From Chimonanthus salicifolius (lineage: Eukaryota; Streptophyta; Magnoliopsida; Laurales; Calycanthaceae), in contig CM023540.1 of NCBI GenBank assembly GCA_013350335.1, positions 61,027,195 through 61,091,194 of the forward strand: a stretch of DNA of 64,000 nucleotides, read 5' to 3'. The notes beneath the pieces are model-generated. The model saw only the letters and a list, made by a program, of their open reading frames with translations. It searched no databases and was not told the origin of the DNA. Each line of letters opens with the position of its first letter. The first letter of the stretch is position 1. The translations under genes were made by a program, and so were the position numbers. Below are positions 9,568 through 23,469 of the stretch, piece by piece.

Positions 9568-11962
9568 TGTAACACCCCGATTTCTCAATAAGATGAATAT
9601 TTACGAAAATGCCCCTAGATTGGTGAATTCAATAAATATGATTGTAAATAAGGAAATGGTGGGGCCCATTACTCAAATTAAGGTCATATGAGCACATTAT
9701 AAATGTCAAGTTTGATTGGTTGGGTAATTTCTCAATGAAGTGGATAATTACGAAAATGCCCCTGATGTGTTAAATTAATTATTTTGTGATGTTAAATAAG
9801 GAAATGGTGGGGCCCATTGCTCAAAGTAAGGTCATATGAGCACATTATAAATGTCAAGTTTGATTGGTTGGGTAATTTCTCAATGAAGTGCATAATTACG
9901 AAAATGCCCCTGATGTGTTAAATTAATTATTTTGTGATGTTAAGTAAGGAAATAGTGGGGCCCATTGCTCAAATTAAAATAATATGAGCATATTATGAAT
10001 GTTAAGTTTGATTGGTTGAGTAATTTACACCAATTGGGTCAAAAATGGCTAAATGGGTCAAAAGGCCCAAATGGGACCCATCGGGTCTTACTGAATTATT
10101 TGACCGTGGTGTGAGCTTAAATTAAATGGGGTTAGGCTAATTTGATTGGAAATCAAGTAGAGAATAAATGGGTAGGCTGGATCCATATGTGAAAACCATT
10201 TACAAATGACCAAAATTCCATATTTGGGTCATGGAGTCAAAAAAGGGTCAAGGAGCTAAAAGTGGACCCAATGGGTCGAGTTCACTATTGTTGACCGTGT
10301 GGACCCTCAAGGGAGCTAAAACATGAGTTAAATCAGTTCAGTGGGACTGAGGTGAGTTGGAATTAAATCAAGTTATGAGTCAACTCATGTGCATTAAATG
10401 AAATGCATTAAGTATGTGAGTTGGGTGAGTTGAGATGGAAATTTAAATGATCTTGAGTTGAGTGAGTCAAAAGGGAAATTGAAGGGGCTGTAAATCAGTG
10501 AGTCTAATGGGAATTGGAAGAGGTTGGCTGGTCTCAAACCAACCAAAACAAGTCCCACACGTTGGGGACTTGTTTTGGTGAGTTCCATGGTGAATATTAA
10601 ATGTAAATACATGGGTTTGAGGTGAGTTGCTTGGGAAGCTGTATGGCTGCATGGGTAGCTGCCAAGGGGTGCCTTGGATGGCACCCAATACCCATGGGTT
10701 TGTGCAAGGCTTGATGAGGAGTAAATGGTGATGTGGTGGCTGAAAATACAAAAGCAATAAGCAACCATTTTGGGTGTGTTTTACCATTGTGAAAGCCTTA
10801 CAATCCCATCTCTCTCCCTCTCTCCAATTGGTGGTCTTGGCTGGAATAGCAGAGGTTTTTGGTACCAAATATTCAAGCATACAACCATCAAGGAGTTAAG
10901 GAAGCAAGGATTAAAAGTCAAGAGCAAAAGGCAAAGGAAAGTGGTAAGTTTTTCCCATTGATTTATGTTTAATAAAGTGGGTAAAATAAGACATGATTTG
11001 GCCATGTGATGGTCAAATCTATCAAAGGGTTAAAGTATGATTTTTTATGCCCAATTAGATGGAAAACATGGACATAGGGTTCGGCCACTTTGGATGGCCA
11101 AACCCCATGAAATATTATGGTTAATCTTGATGGTTTTGTAAGATTTAAACCATGCAAGTATAGGACTGATTTTGGAGGTTTAAGATACATACTTTGGAAA
11201 GATTGAAAGCATGGATTTGAATGTCATAATTTGGCCATGCTATGGCCGAATTTGACAAGGGTCTAAACCATGTAAGAGATGGCTTGGTTTTCATGTTTTG
11301 AAACATGAAAACCATGGATTTTGTGGACTGTTTTTGATAGTTTTTGGAAATTAAAACCCTACGAAAATGGGCTAATTTTTGGATGGTTTCTTTGAAAGTT
11401 AAAATCTGATTTTAATATATTGTTATTACATGATTATCTGAGGTTTAAAAACAGTAAACATAGCCATTGGGTTCGTCGACCATGGAGGGCCGAACCCCAT
11501 GCAAAAGAATGTTGGTTTTCATGTAAACCATAGACTTTTTATAGACTGTTTTGGATGGTTTCTTTGAGAGTTAAAACCTGATATTAATATACTGTTTATA
11601 CATGATTATCTGAGGTTTAAAAATAGTAAACATGGCCATTGGGTTCGGCCATCATGGAGGGCCGAACCCCATGTAAAAGAATGTTGGTTTCATGTTGGAA
11701 AAACATGTAAACCATAGACTTTTTATGGACTGCTTTGGATGGTTTCTTTGAGAGTTAAAACCTAATATTAATATACTGTTTATACATGATTATTGGGGTT
11801 TAAAAACAGTAAGAATGACCATTGGGTTCGGCCACCATGGAGGGCCGAACCCCATGTAAAAGAGGGTTGGTTTTCATGTTGGAAAACATGGAAACCATAG
11901 ACCTTTGTGGACTGTTTTTGGGAGAATTTTATGTGATAAGGTTACTGATTTTTGGTTGGCCA
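9568..11962 (+). repeat. 3' LTR of element B, left part (to the E insertion)
   Basis: Matches 3133 to about 5527 of the 5' LTR, including the 148-bp triplication, the 14-bp stem-loop, the donor-like GGTAAGT (10944) and four GGTTCGGCC palindromes. Differences from the 5' copy run at about 1-2 % by eye. It is cut after GGCCA (11958-11962), the target duplication of E. Confidence 0.93.
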
Positions 11963-14900
11963 TGTAACGCCCGCCCCTTTTTCACCGAAAATCAGAGTCT
12001 ATTTTTTTTTTTTCCATAAAAGTGACAAAGGGCGCGGACGTCACGACGCGAGTTAAGTCCGAGCTTCTAAAGCCCGGCCCTTAACTGGCCAACCCTACGC
12101 GTGCGTGGAGCCAAGTCCACGAGTACGGTTCACGCGTAGATGTAAGCTCAAGGAATATTACTTCTCAGTGCGGAATTAACAACAAAGACTATCCTACAGA
12201 TTTGAGATAGCAAGGAAGATAACATTCATTTAAATTTCTATAACACCTCTAAACCATAATGTCCATAATAAAATCCCAAAACATAGCCAGTAATCTAATT
12301 TATTACATTCCGACAAGCTAAGCTACTCAAATTACATTTTTCCAACATAACTTAAACAACATAATGGATCCGCCTTCCCAAGCTCCTGAGCTTGACTCCC
12401 GTCCTGTCCTTCCGTGCCGCCATCTCCTGCATCGTCGGCTAGGGTAGAAGTAGGGCGTTAGACCACGCGCCCAGTAGGACTCCGAGTAGGGCTAGCACAT
12501 GGATTAGTAATAACAAAACATATAGAAGATATTATCTCAAAATTATGCCATTTGGTACAATGTAATGCAATGGTGTTTTATGTCATGAATCCCACCCATC
12601 AATCTCATCCTCAACTCTAGAATGTCCCTTTTTCCAACCATCCATAGTATTCCAAATAGAATCCATACCATCATCGTACCATGACCCTCTTGATGCAAAA
12701 GCCTCATCAAGATGCGATCCACACTAGGCATCCCCCCCTTGATGGAAGAACCATCATCCAGGTACAATAATAAATACAACATCCCCCTTGATGGAAAAGC
12801 ATCATCAAGGTATCATAATACATATGTGAAATGTCCCCATGCTGTTTATCGGTCGCCCCGACGGAGCATGGACTCCGGTTTCATTTCATCATTTCCCTGT
12901 CATATCCCTCCCATGCCAGCATGAGATGTAGATGCCATGTGCCATGTAAATATATGTAGTTCAATAGTAACACAAAAACCCATCTTAAAACAATTACTTG
13001 ATTATCAAATAAATCAAAGGGAAAAACATCCCATAATATTTAATCCAAAATGCATCTTAAGACATTCACATGATTTCCAAAATAATTTAAAGGAAAACAT
13101 CACAAGATACATAATCCAAAACTCATCTTAAAGGCAACCACATGCTTTCCAAAATAAATTAAAGAAAACATCACCCAATCCATGGCTTACAAAAATGTAG
13201 GAATCCTACCTAATACCGACTTGCGTCCTTTTACATTTTTCCGCTCGACAAACCCGGTCGCCGATCGCGCACCGCCTGCGATGTCCAGTACCTTGTTACA
13301 CACTAATCATTAGTCCATGTTTCAACCATTTATAAGCCCTTATGAAAAACCGGTCACCATTTAGGTTTTGTGGGTCCCACCTAATCCATTATATATTTTT
13401 AAGTACATATGTCTAAAATCAGCCACCCTAGGCTTTATTAACCACTTATAAGGTTATCACATTAGATCCCCTCATTCCATGATCAATCTCCATGGAATTC
13501 TTGAACTTGGCATTTAATTACGGTTTTGCCACTACCTCATTTTCCATGGTTAATCACCCATTTATGCATGCATGATTAAGTCCAAAATTGATTTTTAAAC
13601 TTAGATCCCTAACTTAGGTTCATTTATGACCCACCAAACTATTAAAACTTGTCATCTAATTAATCCAATTCCCATTACTTAATCACATACATACACATTA
13701 ACCTTAGACCTAAAAATGATCCACCATTTGGGTCATGGATTCAAAATACCTAATTCATCAAATCCTCCGATGGGGTTTACCTTATGCATTTAACTTCAAT
13801 GAGTGCATCACTCATTCATTCCCTTTGGAGGCCACAAACACCATCCATCATCCAATTTAACCCACTACAATGGGTTACAATTGGGCCATGGGTTCGGCCA
13901 TACACCATGGCAGAACCCATGGTGTCCTTTCCCCATTTTCCATCCTTTTAACCCCATTTAAAATTTGTAAAACATTACCATAGGGTATCATTTCATACTT
14001 TGGGTCCATCAAAATTATCAACATTTTCCCATTTATTTCTCCATAAATCATAACCATTAAATCCACCATTATCACCATAGGGTTCGGCCATACACCATGG
14101 CCGAACCCATGGTTCACAATCCATCACTTTCTATGCCCTCCAATGCCATAAAATCCCTTTACATTTCCATCATAAATCCTTTAAACCCATCATTTAATCA
14201 CCATTACATCCATATAGGGTTCAAGGTTCACTTCATCCATGCCTTTCAAGGCCATACACCTCTTTGCATTTTCATCATAACACCATTTTAAAACTTTCCC
14301 ACATTCATTCATTTACTAAAATTCATTAGTTAGAAATCCTCATTGCCTTCCATTTTTCAAACCCTAATAAATCATACATTACTTACCATGCTCAATTTAA
14401 TAAATTACACCATACATTTAATACTTTTACTTATTTCTTTTCCCTAACCCTAATTCATCCATTTAGGGTTTCCTCCACCTTCCATTCCTTCCATTTGATA
14501 GCTTTAAAATCCATAGCATAAAATTATCTAACCACCATTAAATTCACAAAAATAAATTCCAATTCTTAAACCCTAAAAATTCAAAATTTCCTTATTTAAG
14601 AAATACTTACAATCCGTCGTCTCCTCCGATCTCCGTCGCTCCCGTCGGTCTCCGTAGCCTCCTATCTCCTTCCTCTTGATCTTTGATAGATCAAGATTCT
14701 TTATCAATGGTGGCAATCCCCAACCCTAGGATCGGCCATGTTAGGGTTTGTGTGAGAGAGGGAGAGAGAAAAAACCATGAGAGGGAAGATGTTAACCCTC
14801 ACCTTAGAGTGATTTCCCTCCAATTTCTACTTCTTTCTTCTCTTCTTCTCTTCTCTTTTCCTTAGCTCTCTTTCTCTCCTTTACTTGGATGTAGGGGACG

Positions 14901-15825
14901 ACCATGGAGAATGAAAAATGGAGAGTGCACAAATGAAGAGAGGATAAGAAATGAGAAAAGAATCAAGGCTTATCCCCATTTTTCTTCACATTAATGATCT
15001 CACCCACCCTAAGATATTTTTTAGATATTTAATTTGCTTTATGGTGGTGGTTATCTAAACCACCACCAAGCCCCAACGTATTTTATTTTGGGTTTGGGAT
15101 GGGGTGATTTGGTTTTCACCCTTTGACCCCACTTTGACCACCTCATTTGTATAATTTTTAATCATTTTATATTTAGATATTTAAAATGCTTTATGGTGGT
15201 GGTTATCTAAACCACCACCAAGCCAACGTGTTTCACTTGAGTTTGAGATGAGGTGAGTCTTCACCTCATGGCCCCACTTTGACCACTCTTAACTACCATT
15301 TTAAATAATTTAATTATTTAATTAATTAGATAATTAACTTAGGTTAATCCATTGGTACTTAGCCTAAGTCCATTACTCCACCCATGGTTGACCAAATCAA
15401 CCATGGTGGCCGGCCCCACCAAACCTTGGCCCACACGCCACCTCACTTGATGAGGTGGAGGTGGGTCCCACTTGGCCACATCACCATTGTTTAATTCCAA
15501 ATAACTTAGGTGATTTAAAATCATTGAATTCACTCTAAGTGGATTACCATTGGGCCTATGGCCCAATTACATTTCCATCTAGCCCATTTACCTTAGAGCA
15601 TAACCATCTTGACCCATTGGGTCCCAAATGGGTATTTGACCCAATTTGACCATTCTTGACCCATTTAAATAAATTTAAATCCAAACCATAGTCTATTGGG
15701 CCACACTTGGGCCTTTATCCAAATTTTGGCCCATTTACCATTTACTCCACCAATTTTCCAATTTTCATCCTTAAAATAAATAATATTCCCATTTATATTA
15801 ATTTTAAAAATTCCGGGCCCTTACA
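11963..15825 (-). repeat. 3' LTR of element E (left copy)
   Basis: On the minus strand it starts TGTAAGGGCCC (15825) and ends GGGGCGGGCGTTACA (11963). No length change against the right copy (constant offset 7644). Differences seen near 12367, 12518, 14513, 14686 and 14841. It holds two GGTTCGGCC palindromes (near 13893 and 14082), several CTTGATG...CATCAAG hairpins (12690-12820), a donor-like GTAAGTATTT (14609-14610 on the minus strand) and two GGTGGTGGTT hairpins. Confidence 0.95.
15043..15219 (-). repeat. Paired GGTGGTGGTT...AACCACCACC hairpins
   Basis: Two stem-loops with 10-bp perfect arms, 15043-15067 and 15195-15219, about 150 bp apart, within a duplicated segment that also repeats CACTTTGACCAC. 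The right LTR has both at the same offset. The E-like LTR (near 46703-46727) and the C-type LTR at 62.4-62.6 kb have related hairpins, so the motif predates the split of these families. Confidence 0.75.
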
Positions 15826-17060
15826 TTACAATCCTCTTTTAAAATTTTCGTCCCGAAAATTTGAGCGAAGTAGAGGTTCAAAACATCGACACAAAGAGTT
15901 CCGCAGTACCCTTTGTTCTCTCCCGATCACTCTGATCGGCTTCTCCACACACATCACGTCGCTTTGTACATCGACGTCTGGTACATTCAAGACATGTGAA
16001 GGGTTGGGGTTGTATTTTCCTCAACCCGAACACATGAAACACATCACGTAAAAATGATTACTGTGGAGGAAGTGCTAACTAATAGGCCACCTCCCCCACC
16101 CTCTTTAGGATTGGAAACGGCCCCACAATCTAGGCCACAGTTCCCCTTCTTTCTGAGTCTCATGTGTCCCTCCCGTGGTGAGACTTCCAAAAGCACCAAA
16201 TCTCCCCCTCAACTCGGGGAAACTTCTCCTCTTGTCGGCGTAATACTTATAACGGCTCTGCGCAGTGAGTAAAGGTTACCGTATAAATTTAATCTACGCC
16301 GTAGTCTCCGCAAGTAACTTTGGTCCAACCAGTGCAGGCTCACCGACCTCTGTCTAACGCACTGGAGATCTACACGGCCTACCATATAAGGCCTCAAATG
16401 GATCCATCTGGAGGTACTGTTATTGTAGGAGAACTCCACCAGTGGCAGGCGATTCTCCCATCCACCCTTGAAATCCCGCATACCTGCTCTTAGCATATCC
16501 TCCAATATCTGTATTGTTCTCTCCGATTGTCCATCAGTGTGTGGGTGGAATACTGTGCTGGTCAACACGTCGGTCCCCATAGCCAATTACACGCTCTGCC
16601 ATACTTTGTTAGTGAATCGGCCATCTCTGTTGGACACAATAGTCCGGGGTACACCATGTAGTCTAATAATATTTCGGATGTACCGTGTCGACCCATATTG
16701 CATCGTTGTCCCTTGATGACCTTAGCAGCCCTGTTACAAAGTCCATGGCTACATGTTCCCATCTCCACTCCGGCACTGGTAAGGGTTTGAGTAACCCCGG
16801 TGGCTCCTGATGCCCCCACCTTGACCTGCTGACAAATTAGGTAGCGAGCATAAACTCTGCCATATCTCTCTTGAGTCCATGCCACCATTAGTGCCTCTTA
16901 AGATCCTTGCACATCTTAGCGCTGCCCGGATGGGTAGAGAGCTTGGTTTGGTGTGCCTCAACCAACAACTCCCTTCCGCAGCTCTTAGGTACCTCCGTCC
17001 TACCTCGGAACACAAGACCCTATCCCGGTCGTAACTCAAATTCCGATACTACCTCACATG
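15826..17060 (-). pseudogene. Broken integrase of element E, chromodomain lost
   Basis: Minus-strand pieces recognisable as integrase: the SYDRD...VLCSEVGRRYLR zone (about 17040-16960), HHCC-zone traces around 16800-16950, and MAMGTDVLTSTVFHP then DGQSERTIQILEDML in the core (16586-16400), spread over all three frames by indels. The C-terminus reads into REQRVLRN and then runs straight into the pre-polypurine block: the rest of the chromodomain is deleted. The E-like copy at 45284-46095 has the same deletion, so it was inherited. The polypurine tract AAAAGAGGAT is at 15831-15840. Confidence 0.8.
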
Positions 17061-18714
17061 TAGACATCTTGGTCCAAGTCACCTCCATTTCTGGGTCTAT
17101 TCGTTGTTCCCGTTTAATTGTGTCAAGTACCTCTTACTCACATCAACACCACTCATATCAACCTATGAGTTTCATTCTTTCAGAATTTACTTTGCCTCGT
17201 ATTATCTCTTTTCCTCATGCATCCATTTGCGATTTTATGTAGACTAACGTATTCTATTTCACTTTATCTGTTGCCAAGACATTTCTCATACGTACTCCTT
17301 CAATACGTTCTTTTGTCTACTCTCCGTGTGAGTTAGTCTGCCAATACAAGCCTATGCTCAAGTCCATTGTTGATTCTATTTTAACTAGGTTTCTAGCTTC
17401 ACCCTCCTGGAATTCCATCGGCCAACTACAGAGTCAGGTGATCAGTCTCACTCGGCAGTCGCCCATAGCTTCCCATTCAAGTTTCACTAGACTCTTAACC
17501 TTTCCCTTAAGCCTATCTATCAAAAGCAATCATACCTTTATTTGCATATAAGCCACTATGTGGCTAACCCTTTTTGTTCATAACTCCTACAATACCAATA
17601 CCCGACATCAATCCAAATCATATAGATACCAATTTCCTACCCTTCTGGATTATTCCACATATATTCATAGATTCCTAAAAATAGTGATATATCTAAGCTT
17701 ACTTAGGTTATGTCAAATAGTGCTCATTCACCACTAAAACATTCACAAGTATTACAAATTTCACCGTCCACCAAATTCCACCCTACACGCCTACGTTATC
17801 AATGGTTACCACATCATACGGTTCATATGCCTTCACTAGCAAGCCATGTAGAATTGAAATTACACACAATCATCGAATAACATAATTCATGTGTAACAAG
17901 ATCTTTCATCTCCATTCTCATCAAACAATAACTTGAGGCAACATAAGAAATAACACATTAATATGATCTAGTGATTCAACCTAATTATGATTAGGTTACC
18001 CTACCCCATTTACAACATACACCTAGAGACTTTGAAATAACAATCTTACTCATCCAAAGCAAGTCATCCCAATACATTCGAAGACCATCCATGAATTCCT
18101 AAACTTTGGAATTTTTCATCAGCCCCACCTAGGTTTCCAACCAAACACATTGGCATATCACGGCCTCTTCATGCATACTACACATTCACAACTCCCGGTA
18201 CTTTATTAACTCATCATCATACACATAGTCTATAACACATCCTTGTTCCTCAATGACTATTCATTGCATACCACCAATTACCAAAGTAACATCATATAAA
18301 CTCATTGCAACGATTGATAATTCACCATTTAGTAACATCATAGGGAATCCTCATGCAATCACTAAATAAAATGCTTTCATAAATTCTTGGTCCATCATTC
18401 ATTCATGCCTTTTAAGGACATAAACCCATTTCAAGGTCTATCATCACTCGTTCATAATCTATACTATACATTGGGAGAATGCAATTGCATTATACATACA
18501 AGGCTTTTTTTTTTTTTTTTACATACTCTTTCCTCACTTAATTAGTATGATCATAACTATTAATCTTTCCACATTTCATCACCTCATACACTCAACAATA
18601 AGAATTCAACACATGTATATTCACATGCACTCACAATACAAGTATGCTTGTGCAATTTAATATCACCCTTATTTTCTTCATTTAAAACCCCAAAATCATT
18701 AACTATCTTCTAAT
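17061..18714 (-). other. Non-coding interior of element E
   Basis: No gene recognised. The part 17200-17640 aligns, reversed, with 8970-9360 of B. The rest is AT-rich with repeated CATTCA/CATCATT-like words and a run of 17-18 T at about 18508, and fills the place of gag-RT in an autonomous element. Confidence 0.6.
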
Positions 18715-19050
18715 ATAAGGACAGTTAGTCCTCTCTTTCCCGTGTCCATGTAGTCCACAAATCGGGTATACCACTTCAACAGGGTAAGGATAGTATGTGC
18801 AGTTGTGTCCAACCTAGTTGCACAACTCGTGCATACAATCGGGTTCCATTTCCCCTACCGACTCTCTTATCATTGGAAAGTCTTCCATATTCTCCTCAGG
18901 AAGAGATGCTACATCCTCTTCATCTTCCTCGGGAGGTCCCTCCTGAAAGTCCAGGCTAACTGCTATGCTAGAAGCAGACACCAAATCTATGAAACAGTTA
19001 GGGGTTTCCCTTATCCCATAATTCCGTACACTCCCCTTCATTTGACACAC
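18715..19050 (-). pseudogene. ORF0 remnant of element E
   Basis: The minus-strand reading has the ORF0 landmarks DLVSAS, FQEGPPEEDEEDVASLPEE and HELCN, but only one of the two acidic 25-residue repeats. A stop follows directly after the first CxxCN of knuckle 1, its last Cys reads as Tyr, and the sequence ends after the second knuckle (TNCPY), so knuckle 3 is missing. The start region is shifted in frame relative to A and B. E is the youngest insertion here, so its own ORF0 was not needed in cis for movement. Confidence 0.78.
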
Positions 19051-19592
19051 TTGTATTCATAGAATACAATTAGAACCCAAAAATCATCAACTGCAATTTC
19101 CAATAAAACCAATCTCGGTTTTGGGGAATTTCTTATGTATATCACAATATATTTTGTTTGGGGAAAGTTGCCAAATAAGCACACTTGTTTTTTCCTTTGT
19201 TTCTGGGGGGGGAATCTCTAAATTCCTATTGTCTGTTGTTCAAATTGGGAATACCGGGGAAGTACTTCCTACTTTGCTATGACTGATAAATCTAGTACAG
19301 TTTCATCAATTTGGGGGAAAAAAACTAGATGTTTTCTCATTTCTGGGGAAGTAAACCCTATCTTGCTATGTTTCAATAAATCTCTCCTAGAATGAATCTT
19401 TCTTCCCTTGCTATCATTCCTTTCCATCAATTGTTGTTCTCAGATTAAACACTTCAGTTTGAGTCAATCGAAGTAAATTAACCCGGCCCCCGTGCAGCGG
19501 TCTCCGAAGAGTCGGTCGGTTGGGATTCTTAGCCGTCAGTGAGACGTGCAACCGTCTTAATCTTACTTCGAGAGATTCATTCTTCCGAATTC
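19051..19592 (-). other. Leader of element E
   Basis: Lies between primer binding site and ORF0 remnant on the minus strand. It holds several diverged copies of a block around GAATTTAGAGATTCCCCC and CCCCAAACAAA-like words, also present in the leaders of A, B and A'. No gene seen. Confidence 0.6.
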
Positions 19593-19604
19593 GCTCTGAT
19601 ACCA
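19593..19604 (-). other. Primer binding site of E
   Basis: Minus strand TGGTATCAGAGC, intact, two bases inside the LTR at 19607. Confidence 0.95.
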
Positions 19605-19606
19605 AC

Positions 19607-22600
19607 TGTAACGCCCGCCCCTTTTTCACCGAAAATCAGAGTCTATTTTTTTTTTTTCCATAAAAGTGACAAAGGGCGCGGACGTCACGACGCGAGTTAA
19701 GTCCGAGCTTCTAAAGCCCGGCCCTTAACTGGCCAACCCTACGCGTGCGTGGAGCCAAGTCCACGAGTACGGTTCACGCGTAGATGTAAGCTCAAGGAAT
19801 ATTACTTCTCAGTGCGGAATTAACAACAAAGACTATCCTACAGATTTGAGATAGCAAGGAAGATAACATTCATTTAAATTTCTATAACACCTCTAAACCA
19901 TAATGTCCATAATAAAATCCCAAAACATAGCCAGTAATCTAATTTATTACATTCCGACAAGCTAAGCTACTCAAATTACATTTTTCCAACATAACTTAAA
20001 CAACATAATGAATCCGCCTTCCCAAGCTCCTGAGCTTGACTCCCGTCCTGTCCTTCCGTGCCGCCATCTCCTGCATCGTCGGCTAGGGTAGAAGTAGGGC
20101 GTTAGACCACGCGCCCAGTAGGACTCCGAGTAGGGCTAGCACATGGATTAGTAATAACAAAGCATATAGAAGATATTATCTCAAAATTATGCCATTTGGT
20201 ACAATGTAATGCAATGGTGTTTTATGTCATGAATCCCACCCATCAATCTCATCCTCAACTCTAGAATGTCCCTTTTTCCAACCATCCATAGTATTCCAAA
20301 TAGAATCCATACCATCATCGTACCATGACCCTCTTGATGCAAAAGCCTCATCAAGATGCGATCCACACTAGGCATCCCCCCCTTGATGGAAGAACCATCA
20401 TCCAGGTACAATAATAAATACAACATCCCCCTTGATGGAAAAGCATCATCAAGGTATCATAATACATATGTGAAATGTCCCCATGCTGTTTATCGGTCGC
20501 CCCGACGGAGCATGGACTCCGGTTTCATTTCATCATTTCCCTGTCATATCCCTCCCATGCCAGCATGAGATGTAGATGCCATGTGCCATGTAAATATATG
20601 TAGTTCAATAGTAACACAAAAACCCATCTTAAAACAATTACTTGATTATCAAATAAATCAAAGGGAAAAACATCCCATAATATTTAATCCAAAATGCATC
20701 TTAAGACATTCACATGATTTCCAAAATAATTTAAAGGAAAACATCACAAGATACATAATCCAAAACTCATCTTAAAGGCAACCACATGCTTTCCAAAATA
20801 AATTAAAGAAAACATCACCCAATCCATGGCTTACAAAAATGTAGGAATCCTACCTAATACCGACTTGCGTCCTTTTACATTTTTCCGCTCGACAAACCCG
20901 GTCGCCGATCGCGCACCGCCTGCGATGTCCAGTACCTTGTTACACACTAATCATTAGTCCATGTTTCAACCATTTATAAGCCCTTATGAAAAACCGGTCA
21001 CCATTTAGGTTTTGTGGGTCCCACCTAATCCATTATATATTTTTAAGTACATATGTCTAAAATCAGCCACCCTAGGCTTTATTAACCACTTATAAGGTTA
21101 TCACATTAGATCCCCTCATTCCATGATCAATCTCCATGGAATTCTTGAACTTGGCATTTAATTACGGTTTTGCCACTACCTCATTTTCCATGGTTAATCA
21201 CCCATTTATGCATGCATGATTAAGTCCAAAATTGATTTTTAAACTTAGATCCCTAACTTAGGTTCATTTATGACCCACCAAACTATTAAAACTTGTCATC
21301 TAATTAATCCAATTCCCATTACTTAATCACATACATACACATTAACCTTAGACCTAAAAATGATCCACCATTTGGGTCATGGATTCAAAATACCTAATTC
21401 ATCAAATCCTCCGATGGGGTTTACCTTATGCATTTAACTTCAATGAGTGCATCACTCATTCATTCCCTTTGGAGGCCACAAACACCATCCATCATCCAAT
21501 TTAACCCACTACAATGGGTTACAATTGGGCCATGGGTTCGGCCATACACCATGGCAGAACCCATGGTGTCCTTTCCCCATTTTCCATCCTTTTAACCCCA
21601 TTTAAAATTTGTAAAACATTACCATAGGGTATCATTTCATACTTTGGGTCCATCAAAATTATCAACATTTTCCCATTTATTTCTCCATAAATCATAACCA
21701 TTAAATCCACCATTATCACCATAGGGTTCGGCCATACACCATGGCCGAACCCATGGTTCACAATCCATCACTTTCTATGCCCTCCAATGCCATAAAATCC
21801 CTTTACATTTCCATCATAAATCCTTTAAACCCATCATTTAATCACCATTACATCCATATAGGGTTCAAGGTTCACTTCATCCATGCCTTTCAAGGCCATA
21901 CACCTCTTTGCATTTTCATCATAACACCATTTTAAAACTTTCCCACATTCATTCATTTACTAAAATTCATTAGTTAGAAATCCTCATTGCCTTCCATTTT
22001 TCAAACCCTAATAAATCATACATTACTTACCATGCTCAATTTAATAAATTACACCATACATTTAATACTTTTACTTATTTCTTTTCCCTAACCCTAATTC
22101 ATCCATTTAGGGTTTCCTCCACCTTCCATTCCTTCCATTTGATAGCTTTAAAGTCCATAGCATAAAATTATCTAACCACCATTAAATTCACAAAAATAAA
22201 TTCCAATTCTTAAACCCTAAAAATTCAAAATTTCCTTATTTAAGAAATACTTACAATCCGTCGTCTCCTCCGATCTCCGTCGCTCCCGTCGGTCTCCGTA
22301 GCCTCCTATCTCCTTCCTCTTGATCTTTGATAGGTCAAGATTCTTTATCAATGGTGGCAATCCCCAACCCTAGGATCGGCCATGTTAGGGTTTGTGTGAG
22401 AGAGGGAGAGAGAAAAAACCATGAGAGGGAAGATGTTAACCCTCACCTTAGAGTGATTTCCCTCCAATTTCTACTTCTTTCTTCTCTCCTTCTCTTCTCT
22501 TTTCCTTAGCTCTCTTTCTCTCCTTTACTTGGATGTAGGGGACGACCATGGAGAATGAAAAATGGAGAGTGCACAAATGAAGAGAGGATAAGAAATGAGA

Positions 22601-23469
22601 AAAGAATCAAGGCTTATCCCCATTTTTCTTCACATTAATGATCTCACCCACCCTAAGATATTTTTTAGATATTTAATTTGCTTTATGGTGGTGGTTATCT
22701 AAACCACCACCAAGCCCCAACGTATTTTATTTTGGGTTTGGGATGGGGTGATTTGGTTTTCACCCTTTGACCCCACTTTGACCACCTCATTTGTATAATT
22801 TTTAATCATTTTATATTTAGATATTTAAAATGCTTTATGGTGGTGGTTATCTAAACCACCACCAAGCCAACGTGTTTCACTTGAGTTTGAGATGAGGTGA
22901 GTCTTCACCTCATGGCCCCACTTTGACCACTCTTAACTACCATTTTAAATAATTTAATTATTTAATTAATTAGATAATTAACTTAGGTTAATCCATTGGT
23001 ACTTAGCCTAAGTCCATTACTCCACCCATGGTTGACCAAATCAACCATGGTGGCCGGCCCCACCAAACCTTGGCCCACACGCCACCTCACTTGATGAGGT
23101 GGAGGTGGGTCCCACTTGGCCACATCACCATTGTTTAATTCCAAATAACTTAGGTGATTTAAAATCATTGAATTCACTCTAAGTGGATTACCATTGGGCC
23201 TATGGCCCAATTACATTTCCATCTAGCCCATTTACCTTAGAGCATAACCATCTTGACCCATTGGGTCCCAAATGGGTATTTGACCCAATTTGACCATTCT
23301 TGACCCATTTAAATAAATTTAAATCCAAACCATAGTCTATTGGGCCACACTTGGGCCTTTATCCAAATTTTGGCCCATTTACCATTTACTCCACCAATTT
23401 TCCAATTTTCATCCTTAAAATAAATAATATTCCCATTTATATTAATTTTAAAAATTCCGGGCCCTTACA
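19607..23469 (-). repeat. 5' LTR of element E (right copy)
   Basis: 3863 bp, same ends and modules as the left copy, five differences by eye. The donor-like site is at 22253-22254 (minus strand). The duplicated target GGCCA follows at 23470. Confidence 0.95.

Larger units (their letters stand above)
11963..23469 (-). mobile_element. Element E, recent non-autonomous LTR retrotransposon, reverse orientation
   Basis: 11,507 bp with two 3863-bp LTRs, flanked by GGCCA (11958-11962 and 23470-23474). It lies in the 3' LTR of B, whose sequence continues unbroken on removal (compare 5515-5540). Read on the minus strand: LTR, intact primer binding site (19593-19604), broken ORF0, non-coding interior, broken integrase without chromodomain, polypurine tract, LTR. 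It has no gag, protease, RT or RNase H. By eye I find five differences between its LTRs, all transitions, so it inserted very recently although it encodes no enzyme. Confidence 0.95.

Noticed and set aside
16749..17242. Plus-strand ORFs of up to 111 codons over E's integrase
   Set aside because: Antisense shadows of the broken minus-strand integrase.
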